From Klebsiella grimontii (lineage in GTDB: Bacteria; Pseudomonadota; Gammaproteobacteria; Enterobacterales; Enterobacteriaceae), in NCBI RefSeq assembly GCF_900200035.1, contig NZ_FZTC01000014.1:343665-407664 (forward strand): 64,000 nucleotides of DNA, read 5' to 3'. The notes under the pieces are model-generated. The model ran no database searches and had not been told where the DNA came from. It was given only the letters and a program-made list of their open reading frames with translations. This document shows, piece after piece, positions 30,039 to 44,605 of the stretch. The translations under genes and the position numbers were made by a program. The first letter of the stretch is position 1. Every line of letters begins with the position of its first letter.

Positions 30039-30833
30039 TCATTCGTTGTGCGAGATTATCGCCGGGATGGTGTCATCCTTGCGTAACGTCAGTATTTCGC
30101 AGCCGTTATCTGTCACCACAATAGTATGCTCATACTGCGCAGACAAGCTCCGGTCTTTGGTTTTTACCGTCCAGCCGTCTTTCATGCTGCGGATCTCTTT
30201 TTTACCCGCGTTGACCATGGGCTCAATGGTAAAGGTCATGCCGGGTTTGAGCACCACGTTGGTTTCCGGAGAGTCGTAATGCAGCACCTGCGGTTCTTCA
30301 TGGAAACCGCGGCCGATACCGTGGCCGCAGTACTCGCGCACGACGGAGAAACCTTCGGCTTCGACGTATTTTTGAATAGCCGCGCCGATAGCGCGCAGAT
30401 TAATCCCCGGTTTGACCATTTTGAGGGCCAGATAGAGGCTTTCCTGGGTGATGCGGCACAGGCGCTCGCCGAGAATGGTCGGTTTACCGACGATAAACAT
30501 CTTCGAGGTATCGCCGTGGAAATCATCTTTAATGACGGTGACGTCAATGTTGACGATATCGCCATCTTTCAGCAATTTGCCGTCGTCCGGGATCCCGTGG
30601 CACACCACTTCATTAATAGAGATGCAGACCGATTTTGGAAAACCGTGGTAGCCCAGGCAGGCGGAAACGGCTTTTTGTTCATTAACGATATAATCGTTGC
30701 AGATACGGTCCAGTTCGCCGGTGCTGACGCCCGGTTTTACGTAGGGTTCGATCATTTCCAGCACTTCAGCGGCCAAGCGGCCGGCAACGCGCATTTTTTC
30801 GATGTCTTCAGATGTCTTGATAGAAATAGCCAT
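30039..30833 (-). CDS. map: Methionine aminopeptidase, type I
   Basis: Removes the N-terminal methionine from nascent proteins; essential dinuclear-metal enzyme. The 264-aa protein shows the five metal ligands in order: Asp97 (NIDVTV), Asp108 (HGDTSK), His171 (GHGIGRGFHEEP), Glu204 (FTIEPMV) and Glu235 (YEHTIVV), plus the active-site His79 (CHGIPDDG). It is divergent from rpsB, as in E. coli. Confidence 0.97.
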   Translation of the reverse strand: MAISIKTSEDIEKMRVAGRLAAEVLEMIEPYVKPGVSTGELDRICNDYIVNEQKAVSACLGYHGFPKSVCISINEVVCHGIPDDGKLLKDGDIVNIDVTVIKDDFHGDTSKMFIVGKPTILGERLCRITQESLYLALKMVKPGINLRAIGAAIQKYVEAEGFSVVREYCGHGIGRGFHEEPQVLHYDSPETNVVLKPGMTFTIEPMVNAGKKEIRSMKDGWTVKTKDRSLSAQYEHTIVVTDNGCEILTLRKDDTIPAIISHNE

Positions 30834-30954
30834 GGATTGTGTCCAGCAGTGTCGATTTTTTCGACAATAATAGATTATGTCTGAACAATGTTAACAGTCC
30901 GGGCGTCCTGCTGCCAAATTGAGAATCATTAACAGCACGCGACGTCAACAACAG

Positions 30955-30990
30955 TTGGTTTCCGCTCCTGTTTTGTGGTATAAAGCGCGC

Positions 30991-30991
<1 letters not shown>
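30955..30991 (+). promoter_or_regulatory. rpsB promoter with GC-rich discriminator
   Basis: TTGGTT (30955-30960) and TATAAA (30979-30984), 18 bases apart, followed by GCGCGCC, a discriminator typical of stringently controlled ribosomal promoters. It lies about 165 bases before rpsB. Confidence 0.7.
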
Positions 30992-31882
<891 letters not shown>

Positions 31883-31916
31883 TAAGGCATACCCTTATTT
31901 AGTACCGTGTATAAAT

Positions 31917-31943
31917 AGGGGCCTCTTAGCGGCCCCTTTTTCA
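31917..31943 (+). terminator. rpsB-tsf attenuator
   Basis: AGGGGCC (31917-31923) / GGCCCCT (31931-31937), loop TCTTAGC, then a T run to 31941. In E. coli a hairpin at this site partly terminates rpsB transcription, leaving tsf at a lower level. Confidence 0.8.
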
Positions 31944-32001
31944 CTTTCAAATCTGTCTGGTTCCTGGAACCGGGCAGATCACATCTCCCGAGGAATAAAG
32001 A

Positions 32002-32853
32002 ATGGCTGAAATTACCGCATCCCTGGTAAAAGAGCTGCGCGAGCGTACTGGCGCAGGCATGATGGATTGCAAAAAAGCGCTGACTGAAGCGAACGGCGAC
32101 ATCGAGCTGGCAATCGAAAACATGCGTAAATCCGGTGCTATTAAAGCAGCGAAAAAAGCAGGCAACGTTGCTGCTGACGGCGTGATCATTACTAAAATCG
32201 ATGGCACCTACGGCATCATTCTGGAAGTTAACTGCCAGACTGACTTCGTTGCTAAAGATGGTGGTTTCCAGGCATTTGCTAACAAAGTTCTGGACGCCGC
32301 TGTTGCTGGCAAAATCACTGACGTTGAAGTTCTGAAAGCACAGTTCGAAGAAGAACGCGTTGCGCTGGTTGCTAAAATCGGTGAGAACATCAACATCCGT
32401 CGCGTTTCTTCTCTGGAAGGCGAAGTTCTGGGTTCTTACCAGCACGGCGCGCGTATCGGCGTTCTGGTTGCGGCTAAAGGCGCGAGCGAAGAGCTGGTTA
32501 AACAGCTGGCTATGCACATCGCTGCAAGCAAGCCTGAATTCGTTAAGCCGGAAGACGTTTCCGCTGAAGTGGTAGAAAAAGAGTACCAGGTTCAGCTGGA
32601 TATCGCCATGCAGTCTGGCAAGCCGAAAGAAATCGCAGAGAAAATGGTTGAAGGCCGCATGAAGAAATTCACCGGCGAAGTTTCTCTGACCGGTCAGCCG
32701 TTCGTTATGGACCCGAGCAAATCTGTTGCTCAGCTGCTGAAAGAGCACAACGCTGACGTGACTGGCTTCATCCGCTTTGAAGTGGGCGAAGGCATTGAGA
32801 AAGTTGAGACTGACTTTGCAGCAGAAGTTGCTGCGATGTCCAAGCAGTCTTAA
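32002..32853 (+). CDS. tsf: Elongation factor Ts
   Basis: Guanine-nucleotide exchange factor that regenerates EF-Tu-GTP. The 283-aa protein has an N-terminal UBA-like domain ([23 protein letters not shown]), the core with CQTDFVAK (the TDFV motif inserted into EF-Tu) and a coiled-coil region (about 185-225). GAGGAATAAAG is the ribosome site. It follows rpsB after the attenuator and has its own terminator. Confidence 0.98.
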   Translation: MAEITASLVKELRERTGAGMMDCKKALTEANGDIELAIENMRKSGAIKAAKKAGNVAADGVIITKIDGTYGIILEVNCQTDFVAKDGGFQAFANKVLDAAVAGKITDVEVLKAQFEEERVALVAKIGENINIRRVSSLEGEVLGSYQHGARIGVLVAAKGASEELVKQLAMHIAASKPEFVKPEDVSAEVVEKEYQVQLDIAMQSGKPKEIAEKMVEGRMKKFTGEVSLTGQPFVMDPSKSVAQLLKEHNADVTGFIRFEVGEGIEKVETDFAAEVAAMSKQS

Positions 32854-32864
32854 TTTTCAAAAGG

Positions 32865-32889
32865 AGCCGCCTGAGGGCGGCTTCTTTTT
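32865..32889 (+). terminator. Intrinsic terminator after tsf
   Basis: AGCCGCC (32865-32871) / GGCGGCT (32876-32882), loop TGAG, then TCTTTTT. Confidence 0.88.
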
Positions 32890-32999
32890 GCGCCTAATGT
32901 GTAAATTCAGCCAACCGCTATAGTGGGTACGCTGAAAAGCGACGTACAATGTCGCCAGAATTAACTCATCTCATTCGTTGACAGTCTCAGGAAAGAAAC

Positions 33000-33725
33000 A
33001 TGGCTACCAATGCAAAACCCGTCTACAAACGTATTCTGCTTAAGTTAAGTGGCGAAGCTCTGCAAGGTTCAGAAGGCTTCGGTATTGATGCGAGCATACT
33101 TGACCGCATGGCTCAGGAAATCAAAGAACTGGTTGAGCTGGGTATTCAGGTTGGCGTAGTGATTGGTGGCGGTAACCTGTTCCGTGGAGCTGGTCTGGCG
33201 AAAGCGGGTATGAACCGCGTTGTGGGCGACCACATGGGCATGCTGGCAACGGTCATGAACGGCCTTGCAATGCGTGATTCTCTCCATCGCGCCTATGTGA
33301 ACGCCCGCCTGATGTCAGCGATTCCGCTGAATGGCGTGTGCGATAACTATAGCTGGGCGGAAGCTATCAGCCTGCTGCGTAACAACCGCGTGGTCATTCT
33401 TTCCGCGGGTACCGGTAACCCATTCTTTACTACCGATTCTGCTGCCTGCCTGCGCGGTATTGAAATTGAAGCCGACGTAGTACTGAAAGCAACCAAAGTT
33501 GACGGTGTATTTACCGCCGACCCGGCCAAAGATCCTTCCGCGACCATGTACGATCAGCTGACCTACACCGAAGTGCTGGATAAAGAGCTGAAAGTGATGG
33601 ATCTTGCGGCCTTTACCCTGGCGCGTGACCACAAACTGCCGATTCGCGTATTCAATATGAATAAGCCTGGCGCGCTGCGTCGCGTGGTGATGGGTGAAAA
33701 AGAAGGCACATTAATTACTGAGTAA
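33000..33725 (+). CDS. pyrH: UMP kinase
   Basis: Phosphorylates UMP to UDP; amino-acid-kinase fold, hexameric, activated by GTP. The 241-aa protein shows [11 protein letters not shown] at the N-terminus (phosphate loop Lys), [29 protein letters not shown] (UMP site) and [14 protein letters not shown] (ATP site). It has the same length and context (tsf-pyrH-frr) as in E. coli. Confidence 0.98.
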   Translation: MATNAKPVYKRILLKLSGEALQGSEGFGIDASILDRMAQEIKELVELGIQVGVVIGGGNLFRGAGLAKAGMNRVVGDHMGMLATVMNGLAMRDSLHRAYVNARLMSAIPLNGVCDNYSWAEAISLLRNNRVVILSAGTGNPFFTTDSAACLRGIEIEADVVLKATKVDGVFTADPAKDPSATMYDQLTYTEVLDKELKVMDLAAFTLARDHKLPIRVFNMNKPGALRRVVMGEKEGTLITE

Positions 33726-33930
33726 TTCCCGTCGGCGTCAAATACGGGTAATATTCGGCCTTACTTTTACGGGTTTATGACCCGATGGTTTTCAACATGC
33801 TCTGTGGACGGAATGCTGCGGCTGACCCGCAGCCTGAAAGACGTTGAGCATAAACATGACTATACTTAGCTCACTTTTGCAGTGGGCGACCGTCTGGTCT
33901 GTCTGAGACAAGTTTTCAAGGATTCGTAAC

Positions 33931-34488
33931 GTGATTAGCGATATCAGAAAAGATGCTGAAGTACGCATGGACAAATGCGTCGAAGCGTTCAAAACCCAAA
34001 TCAGCAAAATACGCACGGGTCGTGCTTCTCCCAGCCTGCTGGATGGCATTATCGTGGAATACTACGGCACGCCGACCCCGCTGCGTCAGCTGGCTAGCGT
34101 AACGGTAGAAGACTCCCGCACTCTGAAGATCAACGTCTTCGATCGCTCCATGAGCCCGGCCGTTGAAAAAGCGATTATGGCTTCCGACCTCGGTCTGAAC
34201 CCAAGCTCTGCGGGTAGCGATATCCGCGTTCCGCTGCCGCCGCTGACCGAAGAACGTCGTAAAGATCTGACCAAAATCGTGCGTGGCGAAGCTGAACAAG
34301 CGCGCGTTGCCGTACGTAACGTTCGTCGCGATGCCAACGATAAAGTCAAGGCGCTTCTGAAAGAGAAAGAGATCAGCGAAGATGACGATCGCCGCTCTCA
34401 GGAAGATGTGCAGAAAATGACTGACGCTGCTATCAAGAAAGTTGATGCGGCGCTGGCGGATAAAGAAGCGGAACTGATGCAGTTCTGA
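33931..34488 (+). CDS. frr: Ribosome recycling factor
   Basis: With EF-G, splits post-termination ribosomes. The 185-aa protein is a three-helix bundle with a small beta domain; [15 protein letters not shown] near residue 28 and the helical Lys/Arg/Glu-rich C-terminal part ([20 protein letters not shown]) are characteristic. It starts at GTG 33931, as in E. coli. Confidence 0.98.
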   Translation: MISDIRKDAEVRMDKCVEAFKTQISKIRTGRASPSLLDGIIVEYYGTPTPLRQLASVTVEDSRTLKINVFDRSMSPAVEKAIMASDLGLNPSSAGSDIRVPLPPLTEERRKDLTKIVRGEAEQARVAVRNVRRDANDKVKALLKEKEISEDDDRRSQEDVQKMTDAAIKKVDAALADKEAELMQF

Positions 34489-34714
34489 TTCTCTGCCGAC
34501 ACGCAGGTCTGAGCATTGCCCTGCGTAAAATCTGAAACGCCGTACAGGAGACCGTACGCTCAATTTTCGGGATTGCGTTTAGACGACTGGCCTTGTAGCC
34601 TTTGGCGCCAAGTCAAAGGCTCGGCGCCTCCGCTCTATTATCCGATAATTGATGCATAAGGGTTTGCTGGCGGCGTTTTGCTTTTTATCCTGTCTTCATT
34701 TTTCTGGACGCCTC

Positions 34715-35914
34715 ATGAAGCAATTAACCATTCTTGGTTCGACCGGTTCTATCGGCTGCAGCACGCTGGATGTGGTGCGCCATAATCCTGATAGCTTTTC
34801 TATCACCGCGCTGGTCGCCGGGAAAAATGTCGACCGTATGGTTGAACAATGCCTGGAATTCTCCCCTCGTTACGCGGTAATGGACGATGCGCACAGCGCG
34901 GAGCTGCTGCGGGCAAAACTGCGCGAGCAGGGTAGCCGTACGGAAGTCATGAGCGGCCAGCAGGCGGCGGCTGAGGTGGCGGCGCTGGACGAGGTTGAGC
35001 AGGTGATGGCGGCGATTGTCGGCGCAGCGGGCCTGGTGCCGACACTTGCAGCCATCCGCGCGGGTAAAACGGTACTGTTGGCGAACAAAGAGTCGCTGGT
35101 GACCTGCGGTCGTCTGTTTATGGAGGCCGTGCAGCAGTACGGCGCACGATTGTTACCGGTTGATAGCGAGCATAATGCGATTTTTCAGAGTATGCCGGAA
35201 CCAATTCAACATAATCTCGGATACGCTGATTTAACCCAGAACGGCGTGGCGTCGATTCTGCTCACCGGCTCCGGCGGTCCTTTCCGGGAAACGGCGATTT
35301 CTGAACTGGCGGCGATGACGCCCGATCGGGCATGTAAGCATCCAAACTGGTCGATGGGGCGCAAAATATCTGTCGATTCGGCCACCATGATGAATAAGGG
35401 GCTGGAGTATATCGAAGCCCGGTGGCTGTTTAACGCCTCTGCGGAGCAAATGGAAGTTCTGATCCATCCGCAATCGGTGATTCATTCGATGGTGCGCTAT
35501 CAGGACGGCAGCGTCCTCGCCCAGCTTGGCGAGCCGGATATGCGTACGCCGATTGCCCACACGATGGGCTGGCCAAAACGCCTTAATTCTGGGGTGAAAC
35601 CGCTGGATTTCTGTCAATTGAGTCACCTGAGCTTCTCGGCGCCGGATTATGGGCGCTATCCCTGCCTGAAGCTGGCCATGGAGGCTTTTGATGTCGGTCA
35701 GGCGGCGACCACGACGCTGAACGCGGCGAATGAAGTGTCGGTCGCGGCGTTTTTGAACGGTGATATTCGCTTTACCGATATTGCGGCGATAAACCAGTCG
35801 GTGCTGGATCTGCAGGCGCTAAATGAGCCGCAAAGTATTGATGAAGTACTGGCTATTGATGCGATGGCCCGGGTAAGCGCAGGTCAGCTCCTGGCCGCGC
35901 GGCGCAAATTCTGA
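34715..35914 (+). CDS. dxr: 1-deoxy-D-xylulose 5-phosphate reductoisomerase
   Basis: Second step of the MEP isoprenoid pathway: converts DXP to MEP with NADPH; target of fosmidomycin. The 399-aa protein begins [14 protein letters not shown] (NADPH-binding loop); [22 protein letters not shown] (metal-binding DSEHNA) and [14 protein letters not shown] follow. The open frame extends upstream to 34649, but the ATG at 34715 fits the family start exactly. Spacing from GGACGCCTC is only a weak ribosome site. Confidence 0.97.
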   Translation: MKQLTILGSTGSIGCSTLDVVRHNPDSFSITALVAGKNVDRMVEQCLEFSPRYAVMDDAHSAELLRAKLREQGSRTEVMSGQQAAAEVAALDEVEQVMAAIVGAAGLVPTLAAIRAGKTVLLANKESLVTCGRLFMEAVQQYGARLLPVDSEHNAIFQSMPEPIQHNLGYADLTQNGVASILLTGSGGPFRETAISELAAMTPDRACKHPNWSMGRKISVDSATMMNKGLEYIEARWLFNASAEQMEVLIHPQSVIHSMVRYQDGSVLAQLGEPDMRTPIAHTMGWPKRLNSGVKPLDFCQLSHLSFSAPDYGRYPCLKLAMEAFDVGQAATTTLNAANEVSVAAFLNGDIRFTDIAAINQSVLDLQALNEPQSIDEVLAIDAMARVSAGQLLAARRKF

Positions 35915-36002
35915 TACTCGTTGTGATATTTGTGGGCGCTGTGCTTCAGTGATATAGTCTGCGCCATCCGATCGTTGCATTTTGTTGTGAAAGATTACGG
36001 TG

Positions 36003-36026
36003 GCCGTGGCAAGACACGGCTTTTTT
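36003..36026 (+). terminator. Intrinsic terminator after dxr
   Basis: GCCGTG (36003-36008) / CACGGC (36015-36020), loop GCAAGA, then six Ts. It lies in the 224-bp dxr-uppS gap, which also should carry the uppS promoter; none was assigned. Confidence 0.8.
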
Positions 36027-36138
36027 GCGTAAAGCTTTTGGTTGTTCTCTGCGATTGGCCGTAGCTCCGGTACCGGATAAAAATGCGTATCCAGCGCTGA
36101 CCGGTGGCCCGTGTTTAGTAGCTTAGCTAATCCTTATT

Positions 36139-36915
36139 ATGGACTTAAAACGCGTTATGTTGTCTGCTAATCAAACTGTCAGCGAAATGTTGCCTGCGCA
36201 TGGGTGCCGTCATGTGGCCATTATTATGGATGGCAACGGGCGTTGGGCAAAACGGCAAGGAAAGATCCGCGCCTTTGGCCATAAAGCCGGCGCAAAATCT
36301 GTTCGTCGCGCCGTTTCTTTCGCGGCGAATAATGGTATTGAAGCGTTGACGTTATACGCGTTCAGCAGTGAAAACTGGAATCGCCCGGCGCAGGAAGTCA
36401 GTGCGCTGATGGAGCTATTTGTCTGGGCGCTGGATAGCGAAGTGAAAAGTCTGCACAGGCATAATGTGCGCCTGCGTATCATTGGCGAGACCACGCGCTT
36501 CAACGCGCGTCTCCAGGAACGTATTCGCAAAGCCGAGGCGCTGACGGAGAACAACACCGGTTTGACCCTGAATATTGCTGCGAACTATGGCGGCCGCTGG
36601 GATATCGTTCAGGGCGTACGTCATCTGGCCAAACAGGTACAAGACGGGTTGCTTCAGCCCGAGCAAATCACAGAAGAGATGCTGAGCCAGCAGGTCTGTA
36701 TGCATGAACTGGCTCCCGTAGATTTAGTTATTAGGACCGGGGGAGAGCATCGCATTAGTAATTTTTTGATTTGGCAAATTGCCTATGCCGAACTTTACTT
36801 TACGGATGTTCTTTGGCCCGATTTCGCTGAACAGGACTTTGAAGGTGCACTCCATGCCTTTGTTAATCGAGAGCGTCGCTTCGGCGGCACTGAACCGGGC
36901 GGCAACAATGCCTGA
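36139..36915 (+). CDS. uppS: Undecaprenyl pyrophosphate synthase
   Basis: Makes the C55 lipid carrier for peptidoglycan and O-antigen by cis-condensation of IPP onto FPP. The 258-aa form starts at ATG 36139; the in-frame ATG at 36157 would better match the E. coli N-terminus (252 aa), and neither has a strong ribosome site. Motifs: AIIMDGNGRWA with the catalytic Asp31 (36139 numbering), FSSENWNRP, and RTGGEHRISNFL near the C-terminus. Also named ispU. cdsA follows 12 bp downstream. Confidence 0.95.
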   Translation: MDLKRVMLSANQTVSEMLPAHGCRHVAIIMDGNGRWAKRQGKIRAFGHKAGAKSVRRAVSFAANNGIEALTLYAFSSENWNRPAQEVSALMELFVWALDSEVKSLHRHNVRLRIIGETTRFNARLQERIRKAEALTENNTGLTLNIAANYGGRWDIVQGVRHLAKQVQDGLLQPEQITEEMLSQQVCMHELAPVDLVIRTGGEHRISNFLIWQIAYAELYFTDVLWPDFAEQDFEGALHAFVNRERRFGGTEPGGNNA

Positions 36916-36927
36916 TGGGGGTCACTT

Positions 36928-37785
36928 TTGCTGAAGTATCGCCTGATTTCTGCTTTCGTCTTAATTCCCGTGGTGATAGCGGCGCTTTTTTTGCTGCCGC
37001 CCGCGGGTTTTGCCATCGTTACGCTAGTCGTCTGCATGCTTGCCGCGTGGGAGTGGGGGCAATTTAGCGGCTTCACTTCAACGACGCAGAGAGTCTGGCT
37101 GTCAGTGCTTTGCGGTCTGCTGCTGGCGCTGATGCTATTCCTGATGCCGGAATATCATTATGACGTTCATCAACCGCTGGTTGAGGGGGCGCTATGGGCA
37201 TCATTTGGCTGGTGGGTCGTCGCGCTGCTTCTGGTGCTGACCTATCCCGCTTCAGCGGCCTTCTGGCGCCATTCAAAAACGCTACGTCTGATTTTTGGCG
37301 TCCTGACCATCGTGCCGTTTTTTTGGGGCATGCTGGCGCTTCGGGCCTGGCATTACGCCGATGACCATTACAGCGGCGCGCTGTGGTTGCTGTACGTGAT
37401 GATTCTGGTCTGGGGCGCGGATTCTGGCGCTTATATGTTCGGTAAAATGTTCGGTAAGCATAAGCTGGCGCCGAAGGTTTCTCCGGGCAAAACCTGGCAG
37501 GGTTTTTTCGGCGGTCTGTTAACGGCAGCGGTTATCTCCTGGGCGTACGGCTGGTGGGCTCATCTGGATGTGACGCCGATGGTGCTGCTGGTATGTTCCA
37601 TTGTCGCGGCCCTGGCCTCGGTACTTGGCGACCTGACCGAGAGCATGTTTAAACGCGAAGCTGGCATTAAAGATAGCGGAAATCTGATCCCCGGACACGG
37701 CGGTATTCTCGATCGTATCGATAGCCTGACCGCTGCGGTGCCCGTGTTTGCTTGCCTACTCTTGTTGGTTTTCAGGACGATTTGA
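36928..37785 (+). CDS. cdsA: CDP-diglyceride synthase
   Basis: Forms CDP-diacylglycerol from phosphatidic acid and CTP at the inner membrane, the branch point of phospholipid synthesis. The 285-aa protein starts at TTG 36928, as in E. coli. It has about eight membrane helices and the family signature near the C-terminus: [21 protein letters not shown] followed by [11 protein letters not shown], whose Asp residues bind metal. rseP starts 11 bp after its stop. Confidence 0.96.
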   Translation: MLKYRLISAFVLIPVVIAALFLLPPAGFAIVTLVVCMLAAWEWGQFSGFTSTTQRVWLSVLCGLLLALMLFLMPEYHYDVHQPLVEGALWASFGWWVVALLLVLTYPASAAFWRHSKTLRLIFGVLTIVPFFWGMLALRAWHYADDHYSGALWLLYVMILVWGADSGAYMFGKMFGKHKLAPKVSPGKTWQGFFGGLLTAAVISWAYGWWAHLDVTPMVLLVCSIVAALASVLGDLTESMFKREAGIKDSGNLIPGHGGILDRIDSLTAAVPVFACLLLLVFRTI

Positions 37786-37796
37786 CGGAAGGTTTT

Positions 37797-39149
37797 ATGC
37801 TGAGCGTTCTCTGGAATTTGGCTGCTTTTATTATTGCCCTGGGCGTGCTGATTACCGTCCATGAATTTGGCCATTTCTGGGTTGCTCGCCGCTGTGGTAT
37901 CCGCGTTGAGCGTTTCTCTATCGGCTTTGGTAAAGCGCTTTGGCGCCGTTTTGATAAGCAGGGAACGGAGTTTATTATCGCCCTTATTCCGTTGGGCGGT
38001 TACGTCAAAATGCTCGACGAACGCGTTGAGCCCGTGGCGCCAGAGATGCGTCACGCCGCATTTAACAACAAAACCGTTGGTCAGCGCGCCGCCGTTATCG
38101 CCGCAGGGCCCATCGCGAACTTCCTTTTTGCCATTTTTGCCTACTGGCTGGTCTTTATTATCGGCGTCCCGGGCATTCGTCCGGTCGTTGGCGACATAAC
38201 GCCCAACTCGATCGCCGCGCAAGCACAAATTGCAAAAGGAACGGAACTTAAAGCGATAGATGGCATCGAAACGCCTGATTGGGATGCAGTACGGATGGCG
38301 CTGGTGGCGAAGATAGGCGATCGGCAAACAATAGTTACCGTCGCCCCTTTCGGGACCAATCAACGCCAGGATAAAATCCTCGATCTGCAGCACTGGGCGT
38401 TCGAGCCGGATAAACAAGATCCGGTTGCCTCATTGGGCATTCAACCCCGCAGCGCGCAGATTGATACCGTCCTGGCTGAAGTACAATCTGGCTCGGCGGC
38501 GCAGAAGGCGGGTTTGCAAGCGGGCGACAGGATCGTTAAAGTCGATGGTCAACCGTTAACGCAGTGGATGACGTTTGTTAATCTGGTGCGTGATAATCCA
38601 GGTAGGGCATTAGTTCTGGACATCGAGCGGCAGGGGAGTCCCTTGTCGGTGACCTTGACGCCGGACACGAAGTCTACCAAAGGCAAAGCTGAGGGGTTTG
38701 CAGGGGTCGTACCTAAGGTCATCCCGCTGCCTGATGAATATAAGACAGTGCGTCAGTACGGGCCGTTTGCCGCCATCGCTCAAGCCACGGATAAAACCTG
38801 GCAGCTGATGTCGTTAACGGTCAGGATGCTGGGCAAATTGATAACCGGTGATGTCAAACTGAACAACCTCAGCGGGCCGATTTCTATCGCCCAGGGGGCT
38901 GGGATGTCAGCGGAATTTGGGCTGATTTATTATCTGATGTTTCTTGCGCTGATCAGCGTGAACCTTGGAATAATCAACCTGTTCCCGCTTCCCGTTCTTG
39001 ACGGGGGACATCTGCTGTTTTTGGCGATTGAAAAGCTGAAAGGCGGACCGGTATCCGAGCGAGTTCAAGACTTTAGTTATCGCATTGGCTCAATATTGCT
39101 GGTGCTGTTAATGGGGCTTGCACTTTTCAATGATTTCTCTCGGTTGTAA
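37797..39149 (+). CDS. rseP: Site-2 intramembrane zinc protease RseP
   Basis: Cuts RseA within the membrane after DegS and so releases SigmaE; also clears signal-peptide remnants. The protein is 450 aa from ATG 37797, with GGAAGG upstream; the frame opens earlier but that part overlaps cdsA. The zinc site is HEFGH (His22, Glu23, His26) in the first membrane segment plus the Asp of [12 protein letters not shown] in the third. Two periplasmic PDZ domains lie between (about 115-305). Confidence 0.97.
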   Translation: MLSVLWNLAAFIIALGVLITVHEFGHFWVARRCGIRVERFSIGFGKALWRRFDKQGTEFIIALIPLGGYVKMLDERVEPVAPEMRHAAFNNKTVGQRAAVIAAGPIANFLFAIFAYWLVFIIGVPGIRPVVGDITPNSIAAQAQIAKGTELKAIDGIETPDWDAVRMALVAKIGDRQTIVTVAPFGTNQRQDKILDLQHWAFEPDKQDPVASLGIQPRSAQIDTVLAEVQSGSAAQKAGLQAGDRIVKVDGQPLTQWMTFVNLVRDNPGRALVLDIERQGSPLSVTLTPDTKSTKGKAEGFAGVVPKVIPLPDEYKTVRQYGPFAAIAQATDKTWQLMSLTVRMLGKLITGDVKLNNLSGPISIAQGAGMSAEFGLIYYLMFLALISVNLGIINLFPLPVLDGGHLLFLAIEKLKGGPVSERVQDFSYRIGSILLVLLMGLALFNDFSRL

Positions 39150-39162
39150 GAGAGTTTGTTAG

Positions 39163-41610
<2,448 letters not shown>

Positions 41611-41663
41611 TGGTGTTGGCTACAATGGAATGTAAGTGCAGTTGCAGTATAGCGCTGACTATT

Positions 41664-41685
41664 GGCGATAACTGAGGTTATCGCC
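41664..41685 (+). other. Hairpin between bamA and skp
   Basis: Perfect 9-bp stem GGCGATAAC (41664-41672) / GTTATCGCC (41677-41685), loop TGAG. There is no T tract, so mRNA processing or stabilisation is more likely than termination. Confidence 0.6.
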
Positions 41686-41740
41686 TGGCCACGCAAATAA
41701 CGGTACCCCTGGGTACTCATGGGATGGTAAGGAGTTAATT

Positions 41741-42226
41741 GTGAAAAAGTGGTTATTAGCTGCAGGTCTGGGTTTAGCAATGGTTACTTCCGCTCAGGCG
41801 GCAGATAAAATTGCAATGGTTAACATGAACAGCCTGTTCCAACAGGTTGCCCAGAAAACAGGCGTTTCTAACACGCTGGAAAACGAGTTTAAAGGCCGCG
41901 CGAGCGAGCTGCAGCGTATGGAAGGCGACCTGCAGTCTAAAATGCAGCGTCTGCAGTCCATGAAAGCGGGCTCTGACCGTACCAAACTGGAAAAAGACGT
42001 TATGGCTCAGCGCCAGACTTTCTCCCAGAAAGCGCAGTCTTTCGAACAGGATCGCGCACGTCGTTCTAACGAAGAGCGCGGCAAGCTGGTGACTCGTATT
42101 CAGAGCGCCGTGCAGAGCGTGGCTAAAGATCAGAGCATCGATCTGGTTGTTGACTCTAATGCCGTCGCATACAACAGCAGCGATGTAAAAGACATCACCG
42201 CTGATGTGCTGAAACAGGTTAAATAA
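41741..42226 (+). CDS. skp: Periplasmic chaperone Skp
   Basis: Trimeric jellyfish-shaped chaperone (OmpH) that carries unfolded outer-membrane proteins to BAM. The 161-aa precursor has a signal peptide ending SAQA (residue 20) before ADKIAMVN. The long middle part (about 50-120: [19 protein letters not shown] and following) is a charged alpha-helical coiled-coil tentacle. Its stop is three bases before the lpxD start. Confidence 0.97.
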   Translation: MKKWLLAAGLGLAMVTSAQAADKIAMVNMNSLFQQVAQKTGVSNTLENEFKGRASELQRMEGDLQSKMQRLQSMKAGSDRTKLEKDVMAQRQTFSQKAQSFEQDRARRSNEERGKLVTRIQSAVQSVAKDQSIDLVVDSNAVAYNSSDVKDITADVLKQVK

Positions 42227-42229
42227 GTA

Positions 42230-43255
42230 ATGCCTTCAATTCGACTGGCTGATTTAGCCCAGCAGTTGGATGCAGAATTACACGGTGATGGCGATATCGT
42301 CATCACCGGCGTTGCGTCCATGCAGTCCGCACAGGCGGGCGATATTACCTTCATGGTAAATCCTAAGTACCGTGAACACCTGGCCGTTTGCCAGGCATCT
42401 GCCGTTGTGATGACGCAGGATGATTTGCCTTTTGCTCATAGCGCCGCGCTGGTAGTGCGTAATCCCTACCTGACCTACGCGCGCATGGCCCAAATTCTTG
42501 ATACCACGCCGCAGCCGGCCCAGGATATCGCGCCCAGCGCGGTCATCGATGCCACGGCTAAGCTGGGTAATCACGTCGCCATTGGCCCGAATGCCGTTAT
42601 CGAATCCGGCGCGATCCTCGGTGATAACGTGGTTATCGGCGCCGGTTGCTTCGTTGGGAAAAATACGAAAATAGGTGCTGGCTCGCGTTTATGGGCCAAC
42701 GTCACCGTTTACCACAACATTGAGATCGGCGAGAATTGCCTGATCCAGTCCAGCACGGTGATTGGCGCGGATGGCTTCGGCTATGCGAACGATCGCGGCA
42801 ACTGGGTGAAGATCCCGCAGCTGGGTCGCGTGATCATCGGCGATCGCGTGGAGATTGGCGCTTGTACGACCATTGACCGCGGTGCGCTGGACGACACCGT
42901 CATCGGAAATGGCGTCATTATTGATAACCAGTGTCAAATCGCGCACAACGTAGTGATTGGCGACAACACTGCGGTTGCTGGCGGCGTCATCATGGCGGGC
43001 AGCCTGAAAATTGGCCGCTACTGCATGATTGGCGGAGCCAGCGTGATCAACGGTCACATGGAAATCTGCGATAAAGTCACCGTCACGGGGATGGGGATGG
43101 TTATGCGTCCTATCACCGAGCCAGGGGTTTACTCTTCAGGTATCCCGCTGCAGCCGAATAAGGTCTGGCGTAAGACCGCTGCGCTGGTACTGAATATTGA
43201 TGATATGAGCAAGCGACTCAAAGCCATTGAGCGCAAGGTTAATCAGCAAGATTAG
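42230..43255 (+). CDS. lpxD: UDP-3-O-acylglucosamine N-acyltransferase
   Basis: Third step of lipid A synthesis, adding 3-hydroxymyristate to UDP-3-O-acylglucosamine. The 341-aa protein has an N-terminal uridine-binding domain, a left-handed beta-helix of hexapeptide repeats (about 105-300) and a C-terminal helix. The catalytic His239 sits in [10 protein letters not shown], exactly the E. coli position. Confidence 0.97.
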   Translation: MPSIRLADLAQQLDAELHGDGDIVITGVASMQSAQAGDITFMVNPKYREHLAVCQASAVVMTQDDLPFAHSAALVVRNPYLTYARMAQILDTTPQPAQDIAPSAVIDATAKLGNHVAIGPNAVIESGAILGDNVVIGAGCFVGKNTKIGAGSRLWANVTVYHNIEIGENCLIQSSTVIGADGFGYANDRGNWVKIPQLGRVIIGDRVEIGACTTIDRGALDDTVIGNGVIIDNQCQIAHNVVIGDNTAVAGGVIMAGSLKIGRYCMIGGASVINGHMEICDKVTVTGMGMVMRPITEPGVYSSGIPLQPNKVWRKTAALVLNIDDMSKRLKAIERKVNQQD

Positions 43256-43357
43256 TGCTTCATCCAGCCACATTAAATTTTCGGCCTGTTGCATTCATGA
43301 GATTGCCGCAGGCCGTGTTATTATTGCCTTTTAGGATATTTAGACAGGAAGAGTATT

Positions 43358-43813
43358 TTGACTACTGACACTCATACTCTGCACATTGAAGAGATTCTGG
43401 AACTTCTGCCTCACCGTTACCCGTTCCTGCTGGTCGATCGCGTGCTGGATTTTGAAGAAGGTCGTTTTCTACGCGCAGTTAAAAATGTTTCTGTAAATGA
43501 GCCGTTTTTCCAGGGACACTTCCCTGGTAAGCCGATTTTACCGGGCGTACTGATTCTCGAAGCCATGGCCCAGGCCACCGGTATTCTGGCATTCAAAAGC
43601 GTTGGAAAACTGGAACCGGGCGAGCTGTATTATTTTGCCGGGATTGACGAAGCGCGTTTCAAACGTCCGGTCGTGCCAGGCGACCAGATGATTATGGAAG
43701 TCACTTTTGAGAAAACCCGCCGCGGCCTGACTCGTTTCAAGGGCGTTGCGACGGTTGACGGAAAAGTGGTTTGCGAAGCAACGATGATGTGTGCCCGTAG
43801 CCGGGAGGCCTGA
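43358..43813 (+). CDS. fabZ: 3-hydroxyacyl-ACP dehydratase FabZ
   Basis: Dehydrates (3R)-hydroxyacyl-ACP in type II fatty acid synthesis and competes with LpxA for hydroxymyristoyl-ACP. The 151-aa hot-dog protein starts at TTG 43358 (as in E. coli), after CAGGAAGAG. The catalytic His54 is in [10 protein letters not shown] and the Glu68 in [10 protein letters not shown]. Adjacent to lpxA, which starts three bases after its stop. Confidence 0.97.
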   Translation: MTTDTHTLHIEEILELLPHRYPFLLVDRVLDFEEGRFLRAVKNVSVNEPFFQGHFPGKPILPGVLILEAMAQATGILAFKSVGKLEPGELYYFAGIDEARFKRPVVPGDQMIMEVTFEKTRRGLTRFKGVATVDGKVVCEATMMCARSREA

Positions 43814-43816
43814 TAC

Positions 43817-44605
43817 GTGATTGATAAAACCGCCTTTATTCATCCTTCCGCCATTGTAGAAGATGGCGCCGTTATTGGCGCTAACGTCCACATTGGCCCG
43901 TTTTGTATTGTTGGCGCTAACGTCGAAATCGGCGAAGGTACCGTACTGAAGTCTCACGTTGTCATTAACGGGCATACCAAAATTGGCCGCGATAACGAGA
44001 TCTATCAGTTTGCTTCCATCGGTGAAGTTAACCAGGATCTGAAATATGCTGGCGAACCGACCCGTGTGGAAATTGGCGATCGCAACCGCATCCGCGAAAG
44101 CGTCACCATTCATCGTGGCACAGTACAGGGCGGTGGATTAACGAAGGTGGGCAGCGATAACCTGCTGATGATCAACGCCCACGTGGCGCACGATTGTACG
44201 CTGGGCGACCGCTGTATTCTGGCGAATAACGCGACCCTTGCGGGCCATGTTTCGCTGGATGATTTTGTTATCATCGGCGGCATGACCGCCGTGCACCAGT
44301 TCTGCATTATTGGCGCGCACGTAATGGTTGGCGGCTGCTCAGGCGTAGCGCAGGACGTTCCGCCGTTCGTGATTGCTCAGGGCAACCACGCGACGCCATT
44401 TGGCGTCAACATCGAAGGGCTGAAACGCCGCGGCTTCAGCCGTGAGGCGATCACAGCGATTCGTAACGCGTACAAGCTGCTGTACCGCAGCGGTAAAACG
44501 CTGGACGAAGCGAAAGCTGAGATCGCCGAGCTGGCGGCGCAGTACCCTGAAGTGCAGACATTTACCGACTTTTTTGCCCGCTCCACGCGCGGCCTGATTC
44601 GTTAA
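43817..44605 (+). CDS. lpxA: UDP-N-acetylglucosamine acyltransferase
   Basis: First lipid A enzyme; transfers 3-hydroxymyristate from ACP to UDP-GlcNAc. The 262-aa protein starts at GTG 43817 and has hexapeptide repeats of a left-handed beta-helix ([19 protein letters not shown]), the catalytic His125 in HVAHDC, and a C-terminal helical domain. Its TAA shares one base with the lpxB ATG (TAATG). Confidence 0.98.
   Translation: MIDKTAFIHPSAIVEDGAVIGANVHIGPFCIVGANVEIGEGTVLKSHVVINGHTKIGRDNEIYQFASIGEVNQDLKYAGEPTRVEIGDRNRIRESVTIHRGTVQGGGLTKVGSDNLLMINAHVAHDCTLGDRCILANNATLAGHVSLDDFVIIGGMTAVHQFCIIGAHVMVGGCSGVAQDVPPFVIAQGNHATPFGVNIEGLKRRGFSREAITAIRNAYKLLYRSGKTLDEAKAEIAELAAQYPEVQTFTDFFARSTRGLIR

Noticed and set aside
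38243..38271. Possible SigmaE promoter inside rseP (GGAACTT and TCGAAA, 16 bases apart)
   Set aside because: The -35 is perfect but the -10 matches poorly; bamA is known to be SigmaE-controlled in E. coli, but this site is not strong enough to call.
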